Source of the DNA: UBA6382 sp963617965
GTDB lineage: Bacteria > Bacteroidota > Bacteroidia > Bacteroidales > Bacteroidaceae
Length of the DNA stretch: 64,000 nt
Direction: 5' to 3'
Assembly (NCBI GenBank): GCA_963617965.1
Contig: CAVEQO010000003.1
Span: 20,305 to 84,304 of the forward strand
Every line of letters starts with the position of its first letter. Positions within the stretch are counted from its first letter, which is position 1. Positions 1-8,310 of the stretch are shown one piece after another. A program made the position numbers and the translations under genes. The notes under the pieces were generated by a model. It saw only the letters and a list, made by a program, of their open reading frames with translations. It did not search any database and was not told the origin of the DNA.

Positions 1-207
1 AAACTGTTGTCAGGCAATGCCAAAGAAGCCCTCTCCATCGTGAGGGCAAGGTTCGAGTATTCCCACATGTGCCATGAGTTTGACGAAAAACGCAAGGAGA
101 ACCTTGAGGCTACGGTAGTGGATGTCATCCCGGAAATGCATCCGCGATCCATACTGTGGGCGTATTATGCCAAGGGTGTGCGCAAGTTCTCGCAGTTAGG
201 GAAATAA
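1..207 (+). CDS. 3' end of an unidentified protein-coding gene
   Basis: An open frame runs from the first base of the window to a TAA at 205-207, giving about 68 residues. The frame is open at the window edge, so the TTG at position 7 need not be the true start and the gene probably begins outside. The fragment is charged and helical, with a basic tail ending in RKFSQLGK. No motif identifies it. It converges on the DUF4834-pssA-psd block, whose last gene ends 27 bases away. The frame and stop are seen directly; function is unknown. Confidence 0.5.
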   Translation, partial: KLLSGNAKEALSIVRARFEYSHMCHEFDEKRKENLEATVVDVIPEMHPRSILWAYYAKGVRKFSQLGK

Positions 208-234
208 ACAGCATGCGTACTTGCCGGATTCTTT

Positions 235-462
235 TCAATGCTCTTCGGTGAAGTCGATGTATTCGCCCTCGCCTTTCTCTATCGGCTTCCGGGGGCTGCC
301 GTGCGCTTTTTTCTGCGGTTGTGCCCCCTCTGTACGGTCTTGGCTTTTTCTGCGGTTGCTGTTCGGGGCAGTGCCCTTGAACGCATCGTGCCAGATACTG
401 CCAACCGCCTTGACGCAATAGTATGTTATGACAAGCAATATCAGTATGGTCAGAATGCTCAT
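235..462 (-). CDS. DUF4834-like small membrane protein
   Basis: A 75-residue protein with one hydrophobic segment at about residues 2-22, then a basic, Gln/Pro-rich linker and an acidic C-terminus (GEGEYIDFTEEH). That layout of an N-terminal membrane segment, flexible linker and GEYIDF-like tail is what I know of the DUF4834 family of Bacteroidetes, usually encoded directly after pssA, as here. It starts about 100 bases after the pssA stop in the same direction and is probably the last gene of the psd-pssA operon. Its role is unknown; the position hints at a link to phospholipid synthesis. The family call rests on layout and context. Confidence 0.65.
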   Translation of the reverse strand: MSILTILILLVITYYCVKAVGSIWHDAFKGTAPNSNRRKSQDRTEGAQPQKKAHGSPRKPIEKGEGEYIDFTEEH

Positions 463-564
463 GGAAAGAGGGATTCGGTTGTTGTATGTCTGATATACAA
501 GCAGTGTGCCAAGTGCCAGTGACGGAGGAGAAAACAGTTTGCAGGCAAAGAGAGTGCGGCAGTG

Positions 565-1329
565 CTATCTGATTTTGCGGGTACAGAGCAACGACAGGAC
601 CACATACCAGACAATGCACAGTCCTATACCCGTGGTGATGTTTTCAGGCCCGATCAGAATGGAAGCAATGACAAGCACGGCCGATGAAAAGAGGAAGATG
701 AACCGTACGGAATTGTCCCGCCAACTGAAATTCTTGAACTTAAGAGCAAAAAGAGGCATTTCGCTTACCAGCAGAGCAGAAGAGACCGCTGTTGTTGCCA
801 CCAGCGCGAAGATACCTGCAAGGCAGGTCGAGGAATCCGTGGAGGCCGAGAGCCCGAGACAATGCCTGTCGAGTTCTATCGCGACAGACGAGAGCAGCAG
901 TGCATTGGCTGGTGTGGGCAATCCCAGAAAGCTTGAGGTCTGCCTGGTGTCGATGTTGAACTTGGCCAACCGCAGTGCCGAGAAAGCCACAATGAGGAAT
1001 GCCACTACGTTGATGTGGGAAAGAACTGCATCAGCAAGGGGGCAAGACTGTAGCCCACAGTGACTGGCAAGATTGCCGATAAGCGAGAAAAACATTGCCG
1101 ACGGAGCGAATCCGAAAGTTATCAGGTCGGCCAGCGAGTCGAGCTCCACGCCAACAGGTGACGAGACGTGCAGCTTCCTTGCGGTGAAGCCATCGAAGAA
1201 ATCAAACACGGCTCCGAGGATTATGAAGAACACGGCTTCGGTATACCGTCCGCAAAAAGCCAGCCGGACAGCTATGCTTCCGCACACCAGATTGCACAGG
1301 GTGATGATATTGGGGAGATGCCGTTTCAT
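565..1329 (-). CDS. pssA: CDP-diacylglycerol--serine O-phosphatidyltransferase
   Basis: An integral membrane enzyme that joins serine to CDP-diacylglycerol to make phosphatidylserine, the precursor of phosphatidylethanolamine. The full CDP-alcohol phosphatidyltransferase signature is present: D43, D46, G47, A50, R51, G60, D64 and D68 fit the pattern DxxDGxxARx8GxxxDxxxD. Several hydrophobic segments follow. The length of 254 residues is normal for the Gram-positive-type PssA used by Bacteroidetes. Its ATG overlaps the stop codon of the upstream decarboxylase gene in an ATGA arrangement, so the two are translationally coupled and act in sequence in the same pathway. Confidence 0.95.
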   Translation of the reverse strand: MKRHLPNIITLCNLVCGSIAVRLAFCGRYTEAVFFIILGAVFDFFDGFTARKLHVSSPVGVELDSLADLITFGFAPSAMFFSLIGNLASHCGLQSCPLADAVLSHINVVAFLIVAFSALRLAKFNIDTRQTSSFLGLPTPANALLLSSVAIELDRHCLGLSASTDSSTCLAGIFALVATTAVSSALLVSEMPLFALKFKNFSWRDNSVRFIFLFSSAVLVIASILIGPENITTGIGLCIVWYVVLSLLCTRKIR

Positions 1330-2066
1330 CGCATGGCATCGGTCTGTGCGTCTGCGGAAGCCCGCAGGGTGGCGATTACTGTGCCGTTGCCCACAGTGGG
1401 CTGTCCCATGGTGACCCTGATGTCGCTGTCGACAGGCAGGAAGAGATCAACGCGACTGCCGAACTTGATAAACCCGAGGTGCTCGTCTATATAGCACTCT
1501 TCATCGCACCGCGCATAGGTGACTATCCGCCTCGCCATGGCACCGGCAATCTGCCGCACGAGGATTTCCCCGTATTTCCCGGTGTCGATCACGATTGTCG
1601 ACCGTTCGTTTTCCATGCTTGCCTTGGGCAGCCACGCCTTGTGGAAGTTGCCGTTCTGGTGTGTCACCTGTCTGACGATGCCGTCTACGGGAAACCAGTT
1701 GGCATGAACGTTTGTCAGTGACATGAATATCGATACCATCTTGCGTCTGGCGTGGAAATACTCCTGTTCGTCAACCTCCTCAATCACCACGATCTTGCCG
1801 TCGGCAGGAGCAACGACAACGCCTTCGGTATCTCCTTTGAAATAACGTATCGGGCAGCGGAAGAAGTTGACCATTATACCGTACACTGTGAGCGAAACGG
1901 CCAACAATATGCAGAAAATATAAGGCAGGTCAAGAATTTTGACGAAAACCCAAAGGAATATGGCGTTGGCTATCAGGAGAGCCACTGCCATGACGGTCAG
2001 TGTGGAAGTTCCCTCGTGGTGAATACGTATCTTCTTGAGTTTTTTTATCCTTTTCAGCGTTTCCAT
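1326..2066 (-). CDS. psd: Phosphatidylserine decarboxylase
   Basis: Converts phosphatidylserine to phosphatidylethanolamine with a pyruvoyl cofactor made by self-cleavage. Two hydrophobic segments lie within the first 70 residues. The PADGK motif, the NVHANWFP segment and the cleavage site G203-S204 in GFIKFGSRVD are visible. The short 246-residue form is typical of the single-gene proenzymes of Bacteroidetes. I use the ATG at 2066: the frame stays open upstream, but a TAnnTTTG promoter element lies at 2103-2110, so the extension would lie largely in the untranslated leader. First gene of psd-pssA-DUF4834. Confidence 0.93.
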   Translation of the reverse strand: METLKRIKKLKKIRIHHEGTSTLTVMAVALLIANAIFLWVFVKILDLPYIFCILLAVSLTVYGIMVNFFRCPIRYFKGDTEGVVVAPADGKIVVIEEVDEQEYFHARRKMVSIFMSLTNVHANWFPVDGIVRQVTHQNGNFHKAWLPKASMENERSTIVIDTGKYGEILVRQIAGAMARRIVTYARCDEECYIDEHLGFIKFGSRVDLFLPVDSDIRVTMGQPTVGNGTVIATLRASADAQTDAMR

Positions 2067-2102
2067 ATACGTTACACTTATGTACGAAATGAGATATAAA
2101 TG

Positions 2103-2110
2103 CAAATGTA
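2103..2110 (-). promoter_or_regulatory. Promoter -7 element for psd-pssA
   Basis: The minus strand reads TACATTTG, matching the Bacteroides -7 consensus TAnnTTTG. It lies 36 bases ahead of the psd ATG. I see no convincing TTTG -33 box. Confidence 0.5.
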
Positions 2111-2220
2111 CGTATTTTTATCGGTATGCAGGTATTTTTGCCGTGCCTTTTTGACCAGCCGCCGCTTTGCGTATCCGAGGGGTGGCGGAGCGCAAGGAGG
2201 GACGCTGTTTCTTTCCGCAT

Positions 2221-2772
2221 TCAGTGTCCGGAGGTCTTGTTGCCGTGCATGCGTCGCACGGAACGCTTGTGTTCTTCAGACCTTCTGTGATGTTCGCGTG
2301 CGTGCTCTTCGGCAATCTGCAGCTCTTTTGTACGGAGGTTCTGCAATACGGTGTTGAGGCTGTGCTGCGAAATCATGATGTCCATTTTGGACAGTCCGCG
2401 CAGACTTTCCTTGAGAGTCCTTACGGCGATGGCCTGCGCTCTGGCGACCACTGCCGAACCCTTGCGGGTGAGAGCGATGTAGTTGTTCCTCAAGTCTGTG
2501 CGTGCCTTGCGGCGCTCGACAATCTTCATGTCTTCCAGTGCGGAGACGATACGGCTCATTGTCGGCTTGCTCATGGCAGTGGCGTTGCAGAGATCCTGCT
2601 GTGTGCAGATGTCGCGTTGGCTTGCAGCCACGAGCACGTCCCACTGGTCGTCGCTTATCTCGATGCCGGCATTGTGGAAGTCCTCGTTGAGTCTGCGCCG
2701 CAGCGCATTGCTGACTTTCCCGTTCATCAGTGCGAAGATAAGGCGGTAGTCTATGGTGAGGGGACTGCTCAT
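2221..2772 (-). CDS. MarR-family winged-helix transcriptional regulator
   Basis: A 183-residue DNA-binding protein. Residues of roughly 25-115 form the MarR winged helix: a dimerisation helix, a helix-turn-helix in the TQQDLCNATAMSKPTMSRIV stretch, then a basic wing (ERRKARTDLRNNYIALTRKG). The C-terminal third is predicted helical and ends in a His/Arg-rich tail (HAREHHRRSEEHKRS) that is unusual for MarR and might bind metal or nucleic acid; that is inference. It begins 24 bases after the lysozyme gene in the same direction, so the two probably share a transcript. The ligand and target genes are unknown. Confidence 0.85.
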   Translation of the reverse strand: MSSPLTIDYRLIFALMNGKVSNALRRRLNEDFHNAGIEISDDQWDVLVAASQRDICTQQDLCNATAMSKPTMSRIVSALEDMKIVERRKARTDLRNNYIALTRKGSAVVARAQAIAVRTLKESLRGLSKMDIMISQHSLNTVLQNLRTKELQIAEEHAREHHRRSEEHKRSVRRMHGNKTSGH

Positions 2773-2796
2773 ATGCGGTTGTTCTTGTTGCCGGTG

Positions 2797-3612
2797 TCAG
2801 AGGAGAATGTCTTTCAGTGTGGTGTTGGAACTGAAGCGGTTGAGGTCTACATCGCCGGGAATCCCGTTGATGTGCCCGTGCTCGGTAAATTGCCAGATAT
2901 TGTGGCTTTTCCCTCCGAGTTCGGGCTGCCGGTGGTTGTAGCGTGCAACGAAGAGAATCAGATTGTCGAATCTGGGCGAAAGGCAGTTCTTGTAGAATCT
3001 GTGGCTGCAGTACAGAACGGGAGCGACCCCGTAGTGTTCCCTGACGAGTTGCACGAACTTGGCTATGCTGTCCTGTTTCTGCCGTGCAGTCCATTCGTCA
3101 ACCTTGTTTTCCTCTATGTCAACAACAGGAGTAAGGTCTTGTTTGTGGTCGCCGACAACGCCTATGAAAAAATTGAATTGCGTGCGCATACTGGTTTTTG
3201 TGGTTAGCAGGTGGTAGGCTCCAACCTTAAGCCCGAACTTGCGTGCCTGTACCGTGTTGTAGGCAAACAGCCTGTCGCGGTGTCCGTATCCCTCGGTGGC
3301 CTTGATGTAGACAAATTTTATATTGGGGTCTTTCGCCACGGTCTCCCAGTCTATCGTGCCGTTGTGATGCGACACGTCAATGCCGTCGTACAGCTCATAT
3401 TTGTCCGGGCGGTAAGTGCCGGCGACCTTGTAATACAGGCTGTAGAAAACGTTGGGGAGCAGAAAGCAGACGACAAATCCCAACATAAGGACCACGAACA
3501 CGCTGATGCAGAGTGCGCGGACGAGTCGGGTCATGATTCCCACGGATTTGCCAATCCGCTTCCCGGGGGAGCGTTTGCCATGGCGCTTCATGTGTCGGCT
3601 GTTTCTTTTCAT
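2797..3612 (-). CDS. Membrane-anchored GH25 lysozyme
   Basis: A 271-residue glycoside hydrolase family 25 (muramidase) protein that would cleave the glycan strand of peptidoglycan. The N-terminus is strongly basic (about 30 residues), followed by one membrane segment at about 33-54, giving a periplasmic anchored enzyme. The catalytic domain opens with YDGIDVSHHNG (D79) and continues with VYIKATEGYGHRD (family acidic residue E) and VGAYHLL, all GH25 hallmarks. A downstream MarR gene suggests joint control. It could serve wall turnover or attack other bacteria; nothing here separates these. Confidence 0.92.
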   Translation of the reverse strand: MKRNSRHMKRHGKRSPGKRIGKSVGIMTRLVRALCISVFVVLMLGFVVCFLLPNVFYSLYYKVAGTYRPDKYELYDGIDVSHHNGTIDWETVAKDPNIKFVYIKATEGYGHRDRLFAYNTVQARKFGLKVGAYHLLTTKTSMRTQFNFFIGVVGDHKQDLTPVVDIEENKVDEWTARQKQDSIAKFVQLVREHYGVAPVLYCSHRFYKNCLSPRFDNLILFVARYNHRQPELGGKSHNIWQFTEHGHINGIPGDVDLNRFSSNTTLKDILL

Positions 3613-3641
3613 GGATAGTGCGGTGTACGTTTTTTGCGATG

Positions 3642-3649
3642 CAAATATA
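3642..3649 (-). promoter_or_regulatory. Promoter -7 element for the GH25-marR unit
   Basis: Minus-strand TATATTTG, 29 bases ahead of the GH25 start codon, within an AT-rich stretch. Confidence 0.5.
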
Positions 3650-3730
3650 CTTAAATATATGTATCCAAGGCGGTTTGATACGGAGATTTAAGTAGCCTTT
3701 TCAGAAAAACGCGTATTTTCCCTTTCTGTT

Positions 3731-3763
3731 TTTAGCGTATGAAAAAGGTTATTCTTATTTTTG
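3731..3763 (+). promoter_or_regulatory. Promoter of the RidA/chorismatase-like gene
   Basis: TATTTTTG at 3756-3763 is a -7 box. TTTA at 3731-3734 sits 21 bases upstream where the -33 TTTG would be. The ATG follows 31 bases later. Confidence 0.55.
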
Positions 3764-3794
3764 CGTTGGAATTAAAGAGGCAAAGTGCGAAGCC

Positions 3795-4862
3795 ATGAAT
3801 GAATGTGTGGACATAATAAAGGTTGCCGGCGGCCGTCCGTTCTCCGAAGCCCTTGATGATCTGAAAAGGTCGCTTGCGGTGTGGCTCGGATCGAGACAGG
3901 CAGGACCGGACAATCTGATATGGTCACGTGCGTATCTTACAGATCCGGCAAACCAATTGCATGAACTGAAAGGGCACAGTCTCTACGGCGACATCCTGGC
4001 AAAAGCGGCTTTCTCACACGTGGGCCAGCCCCTGCTTGACGGATCAAAAATAGCACTGGTATTCGCGGCAGATCTTGATGCTGCCGTTGTGAAAAAGGGC
4101 ATGCCTGACAGAATGGCGGTGGAGTATGGTGATGCGGAGGTGTTTTTCCAGTCGGTGAGACTGGCAGATGCCGAGGCGGAGGGCCTTTCCGCCAAGGAAC
4201 AGACAGAACTGATTTTCAACCGCCATATAGGCTGGCTTTGCGAAAACGGCATGACTCTCAAGGACAACTGCATGCGCACGTGGCTCTATGTGAGGGACAT
4301 TGACCGCAACTATGCCGATGTGATGAAAGGACGCAATGCCGTGTTCGGGCGCGAGGGGCTTACGTCCGGCACTCACTATATAGCGTCGACAGGGATAGGG
4401 GGCTGTATGGCGGAAACGAAGTCCGTGGTGGCCATAGACTTCTTTTCAGTAAAACAGCGCACACCGCAAGTCCCACAGTACCTCAACGCTCTCGACTACC
4501 TCAACCATACCCACGAATACGGCGTGGCCTTTGAGAGAGGAACCAAGATAAACATAGGCGGCTGTGACAAGGTCTTCATTTCCGGCACCGCAAGCATAGA
4601 CAAATTCGGCGAGTGCCTTTACGAGGGTGATGTCGCCAGACAGGCAGACCGTCTGTTTTTGAACATATCGCAACTGTTGGCGGCTGCCGGGCGCACGCTG
4701 GATGACATGACATATATGGTGGTGTATCTGCGTGACATTGCCGATGCCGCTTTTGCGGAGGGCTATCTCAAAGACCGCTTCCCCTCAGTCCCACATCTTG
4801 TGGTGCAGGCGTGTGTGTGCAGGCCAAAATGGCTCATAGAGGTTGAATGTGTAACGAAATGA
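3795..4862 (+). CDS. RidA/YjgF-superfamily protein resembling FkbO/Hyg5/XanB2 chorismatases
   Basis: A 355-residue soluble protein. The C-terminal third is a clear YjgF/RidA fold: VFISGTASI, then GDVARQADRLFLNISQLLAA, and an end with R343 and E349/E351 in CRPKWLIEVEC, which aligns with the Arg and Glu used by RidA enzymes. The middle contains LYVRDIDRNYADVMKGRN and ASTGIGG, resembling the central domain of chorismatases, which hydrolyse chorismate to hydroxybenzoates or dihydroxy acids. The length also fits that family and is too long for a simple RidA imine deaminase. No biosynthetic partners flank it. A non-catalytic tandem RidA protein is the alternative. Confidence 0.65.
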   Translation: MNECVDIIKVAGGRPFSEALDDLKRSLAVWLGSRQAGPDNLIWSRAYLTDPANQLHELKGHSLYGDILAKAAFSHVGQPLLDGSKIALVFAADLDAAVVKKGMPDRMAVEYGDAEVFFQSVRLADAEAEGLSAKEQTELIFNRHIGWLCENGMTLKDNCMRTWLYVRDIDRNYADVMKGRNAVFGREGLTSGTHYIASTGIGGCMAETKSVVAIDFFSVKQRTPQVPQYLNALDYLNHTHEYGVAFERGTKINIGGCDKVFISGTASIDKFGECLYEGDVARQADRLFLNISQLLAAAGRTLDDMTYMVVYLRDIADAAFAEGYLKDRFPSVPHLVVQACVCRPKWLIEVECVTK

Positions 4863-4942
4863 ATTGTTTTAAGGTAAGTTAGTAAATAGTTAAGAAGACT
4901 GGAAATGCTTGCGATGTGAATTGTACATTTTTCGGATTTCTT

Positions 4943-4989
4943 GATGTGCCCGTTCGGAAATGGAGATTTTCGTTCGGGCATGTTCTTTT
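4943..4989 (+). terminator. Possible terminator after the RidA-like gene
   Basis: TGCCCG at 4947-4952 pairs with CGGGCA at 4975-4980, with partial pairing inside the loop (TTCGGAAA with TTTTCGTT), followed by TGTTCTTTTG. It sits about 80 bases after the stop codon. Confidence 0.45.
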
Positions 4990-5312
4990 GCCGTTCCGAC
5001 AGCCCGGAGGTGCAAAGGCGTTTCCTAAAAAACAGTTCCCTATGCAAATGAGCGTTCTCACGCTGTAACGATGTGAACCTAACGCGCGCGAACATTATAA
5101 TATATTATATACGACATACGGCAGAGACAACCAAGCGGTGTGGATGCAATCGTGGCAACGTAAAGCCTTTGCTATGGACAGATCACCGCGCGGCAACTGT
5201 TAAGACGTGAAAAAAAATCCGAATTTTACCAAAAGAAACGCAAAAAGCCTTTTTTGTTGTAGAATAGTGTGATTTTGCAGTATCAAAAGAGGGTGGAATT
5301 GCTAAGATTCAT

Positions 5313-5320
5313 TAATTTTG
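5313..5320 (+). promoter_or_regulatory. Promoter -7 element for the FAS1-SusCD unit
   Basis: TAATTTTG, 62 bases ahead of the chosen ATG. The expected -33 position lacks TTTG; the nearest TTTG is at 5274-5277, too far away. It supports starting the protein after this point rather than at the upstream in-frame TTG at 5269. Confidence 0.5.
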
Positions 5321-5382
5321 TCCCTTACATAGACGGTCTGTATCCAGACGAGAAAAACAGAAACAATATAAATTTAAAATCA

Positions 5383-8298
5383 ATGTGTATGAAAAACCGT
5401 TTGTTGAGGTTTAGCAAGAAACTCTTCGGAGCTGTTGGCTTGCTTATGATCGGCGCGTTGATGTATTCTTGCTCAGATGATTATGATTTGCCTGACAAAA
5501 CCCCGAGTTGGCTGGGTTCGAGCATCTTCAATTATCTGGAATCGCAGAAGAACTACACCAACACAATTAAGCTGATTGAAGATTTGGATTATGCAACAGT
5601 GCTTTCAAGGACAGGCAGCAAGACGCTGTTTGTTGCCGACGATGATGCTTTTGCGGAGTTCTTCAAGAAGAATGACTGGGGGGTGACCTGCTACGAGGAT
5701 CTGACCTTGCAGCAGAAGAAGCTGTTGCTGCACACGTCGATGCTGGACAATCCCTATCTGCTTGAGATGCTGCCGAACCAGACCTCATCAAGCACCGGGA
5801 CAGACGGTAGCTACCTTGACCTGAACGTGTGTATGCGCCGTCCGACATCGTTGGAAATCACCGACTCCATTTCGTTCTTCAAATGGAACAGCCCAGCCAT
5901 TCCGTATAGCTACAATGCGAGCGACAGGGACTACTGGTCGCGCTTCAAGACCGAATCCAAGGGAGGTCTCTACATGGCAAGCGACGGAACGGTGCCCATG
6001 ATGATCCATTGGATCAACGGCCAGATGGAAGAGCAGGGCATCACTGACGAGGATTTTGAAATCATAGCCGGTCGTTCGCGCGAGAAAAACGACGTGTTCA
6101 TATATGGCGGAAAAATTCTTGAACAGGACATTACCTGCCAGAACGGTTATGTGAACAAGCTTGACCGCGTGCTTCTCGCTCCTACCAACATGGCTGAGAT
6201 GATCCGTACCAACGGCCGCACCTCCCTGTTCAGTCATCTGCTGGACCGTTTCAGTGCACCATATTACAATGCGTCGCTGACCAATTCCATCAGGCAGATT
6301 CCCGGTTTCGAGGGTGTGGATTCCGTTTTCGAGAAACGCTATCTTTCAAGCCGGTCGAAGGAAGCCAAGTCGCTTGAGACAGACCCGAGCGGCCGTAATG
6401 TGTCATATTACCTCAACTATGACCCGGGATGGAATACTTACTATAATGCCAGCCGTGGCGTGCAGCAGGACATGGGAGCCATGTTCGCTCCTACCGACGA
6501 GGCGATGGAGAAATATTTCCTGCCCGGCGGCGGTGGGGAATTTCTGGTTAACGCCTATGCCGAAAAGCCCAACACAAGAGAGAATCTCATGGAAAATCTT
6601 GACCAGATTCCTCTTGATGTGATTCAGGCGATGATCAACAACCTTATGAAGATATCGTTCATAGAGTCGGTGCCGAGCAAATATCTCACCATCATGAACG
6701 ATGCCCGCGACCCCATGTTCTCTGATGTCGCTTCCGTTTCGGAATACAGGACGATGATTGACACCTGCCTTATTGCAAACAACGGTGTGGTTTATGTGAT
6801 GAACGAAGTGCGTACTCCCGCAAAATATGCTTCCGTGTCCGCGCCAGCACTTGTGGGTGACAGCCTCCGCATATTCAACTGGGCAATCACCGCCGATGAC
6901 AAGTATATCTCCAATCCGAACTCCGCGCCTCTGAACTCGTTCATCTCCACGTATCTGTTGGCGATGGGGTCCAATTTCAGCTTCTTCATACCTACGGACA
7001 ATGCTCTGAGATGTTATTACGACCCCGTGTCAATGAGTTTGACTCAGCCATACATCCTTTCGTTCAGCTTCGATTCAAAGAATGCGTCTACTCCGGTGTC
7101 GGCCTACGCATACAAGTTTGACCCCAACACATATCAGATTGATGAGGTGAGGATCACCACAAGCATCAAGTCCGGGCAGATCAACAACCGTCTCAAGGAT
7201 ATGCTTGACCAGCACATCATCGTACACGATTCGGCTGATGTTGACGGAATACTGAACACCAAGAAAGAGTTCTTCACCACCAAGGGCGGAGCACCGATAA
7301 AGGTGCAGTCCAGAGGCGGCATCACCAAAGAGGGCATCGTGGGTACAACCGTGCAGGGTGCATGGCAGATAGAACATAACGAGTATGCCACCATAAACGA
7401 GTATTTTGACCAGACAAAGAAGACCAACGGCTACGGCAACGGTATGACATATATTATCGACAAGCCTCTGCAGGCCACGGTCAACTCCGTATATAAGGTG
7501 TTGTATGACAATGGCAACGAAAATTCCCCGTACGATAGATTCTACCAGCTTTGTCAGGTTGACCCCGACGTGCTCGAGGAGGCCGGTTTTGCGGACGATT
7601 ATTCAAGCCGTACAGACAAGGACAAGGCATTGGCGAAATACCAGATCTTCTCTGCCTCAAATCCTTGCATGGACTACAACGTCCGTTTCTTCAGTACCTA
7701 CCGCTACACGGTGTATGTTCCCACGAACGATGCCATTGACACCGAGATTGCCAAGGGGCTGCCTACGTGGGAGTCCATAGCCAGCTACATTGAAGAGGCC
7801 AAGGCGGAAATCTCGCGTCACGAGAACGAGTCCGGCTACAATGTGGAGGCCGCTACAGCCGCATATAAGGCGAAAGCGCAGGCCATGTGTACCTGTCTGT
7901 TAAATTTTGTGAAATACCATTTTCAGGATGATGCCGTATACAATGACAAGAACGCCATAAGCAGTACGGAGTACGAGACAGCCTGCATCAATGCGGAGAC
8001 CAACCGCTACATCACTGTTTCCGTACAGAACTCCGGCGACAACAACCTTACCGTTACCGACAAGCTTGGCAACACCCTTACCGTTGACGCCACACGCAAC
8101 AATATCCTCACCCGCGACCTCCAGTTTGACAAGGCCGGTTCAAGTGCCTCGACAATTGAGACGTCTTCGTTTGCTGTATTGCATCAAGTGGTGGGTGGAG
8201 TCCTTCATTTCGCGGACTTGCCCGGCGGCCGTTACGAGGGGCTTTACAATACTTCTGCCAAGGCCAAGGCTTTTGTGAGAAAGTATCCAATCCGATAA
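5383..8298 (+). CDS. Four-domain FAS1 (fasciclin) surface lipoprotein
   Basis: A lipoprotein of about 971 residues with a signal peptide ending in the lipobox LMYSC (C30). The residues after the cysteine, SDDYD, resemble the acidic export signal that sends Bacteroidetes lipoproteins to the cell surface. At least four FAS1-like units are marked by the conserved strand: LFVADDDAF near residue 82, MFAPTDEAM near 366, FFIPTDNAL near 533 and VYVPTNDAI near 776. FAS1 domains mediate adhesion and ligand binding. The ATG at 5383 (or 5389) precedes the signal peptide; the upstream extension would mask it. The gene stops 12 bases before SusC1. No catalytic motif is seen. Confidence 0.85.
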   Translation: MCMKNRLLRFSKKLFGAVGLLMIGALMYSCSDDYDLPDKTPSWLGSSIFNYLESQKNYTNTIKLIEDLDYATVLSRTGSKTLFVADDDAFAEFFKKNDWGVTCYEDLTLQQKKLLLHTSMLDNPYLLEMLPNQTSSSTGTDGSYLDLNVCMRRPTSLEITDSISFFKWNSPAIPYSYNASDRDYWSRFKTESKGGLYMASDGTVPMMIHWINGQMEEQGITDEDFEIIAGRSREKNDVFIYGGKILEQDITCQNGYVNKLDRVLLAPTNMAEMIRTNGRTSLFSHLLDRFSAPYYNASLTNSIRQIPGFEGVDSVFEKRYLSSRSKEAKSLETDPSGRNVSYYLNYDPGWNTYYNASRGVQQDMGAMFAPTDEAMEKYFLPGGGGEFLVNAYAEKPNTRENLMENLDQIPLDVIQAMINNLMKISFIESVPSKYLTIMNDARDPMFSDVASVSEYRTMIDTCLIANNGVVYVMNEVRTPAKYASVSAPALVGDSLRIFNWAITADDKYISNPNSAPLNSFISTYLLAMGSNFSFFIPTDNALRCYYDPVSMSLTQPYILSFSFDSKNASTPVSAYAYKFDPNTYQIDEVRITTSIKSGQINNRLKDMLDQHIIVHDSADVDGILNTKKEFFTTKGGAPIKVQSRGGITKEGIVGTTVQGAWQIEHNEYATINEYFDQTKKTNGYGNGMTYIIDKPLQATVNSVYKVLYDNGNENSPYDRFYQLCQVDPDVLEEAGFADDYSSRTDKDKALAKYQIFSASNPCMDYNVRFFSTYRYTVYVPTNDAIDTEIAKGLPTWESIASYIEEAKAEISRHENESGYNVEAATAAYKAKAQAMCTCLLNFVKYHFQDDAVYNDKNAISSTEYETACINAETNRYITVSVQNSGDNNLTVTDKLGNTLTVDATRNNILTRDLQFDKAGSSASTIETSSFAVLHQVVGGVLHFADLPGGRYEGLYNTSAKAKAFVRKYPIR

Positions 8299-8310
8299 AA
8301 AAGTGCAACT

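Larger units (their letters stand above)
4863..5382. other. 520-base intergenic region before the FAS1-SusCD locus
   Basis: No credible coding frame is present. It holds the possible terminator at 4943-4989, an AT-rich tract around 5095-5110 (TATAATATATTATATACGACATA), an A-rich stretch around 5205-5260 and the -7 box at 5313-5320. I see no regulator gene, riboswitch fold or obvious operator repeat. Confidence 0.6.

Noticed and set aside
2167..3207. A 346-codon plus-strand frame across the MarR and GH25 genes
   Set aside because: It crosses two well-supported minus-strand genes and their spacer.
5269..5382. N-terminal extension of the FAS1 lipoprotein from the TTG at 5269
   Set aside because: It would place 38 residues before a good lipoprotein signal peptide and runs through the -7 box at 5313-5320.
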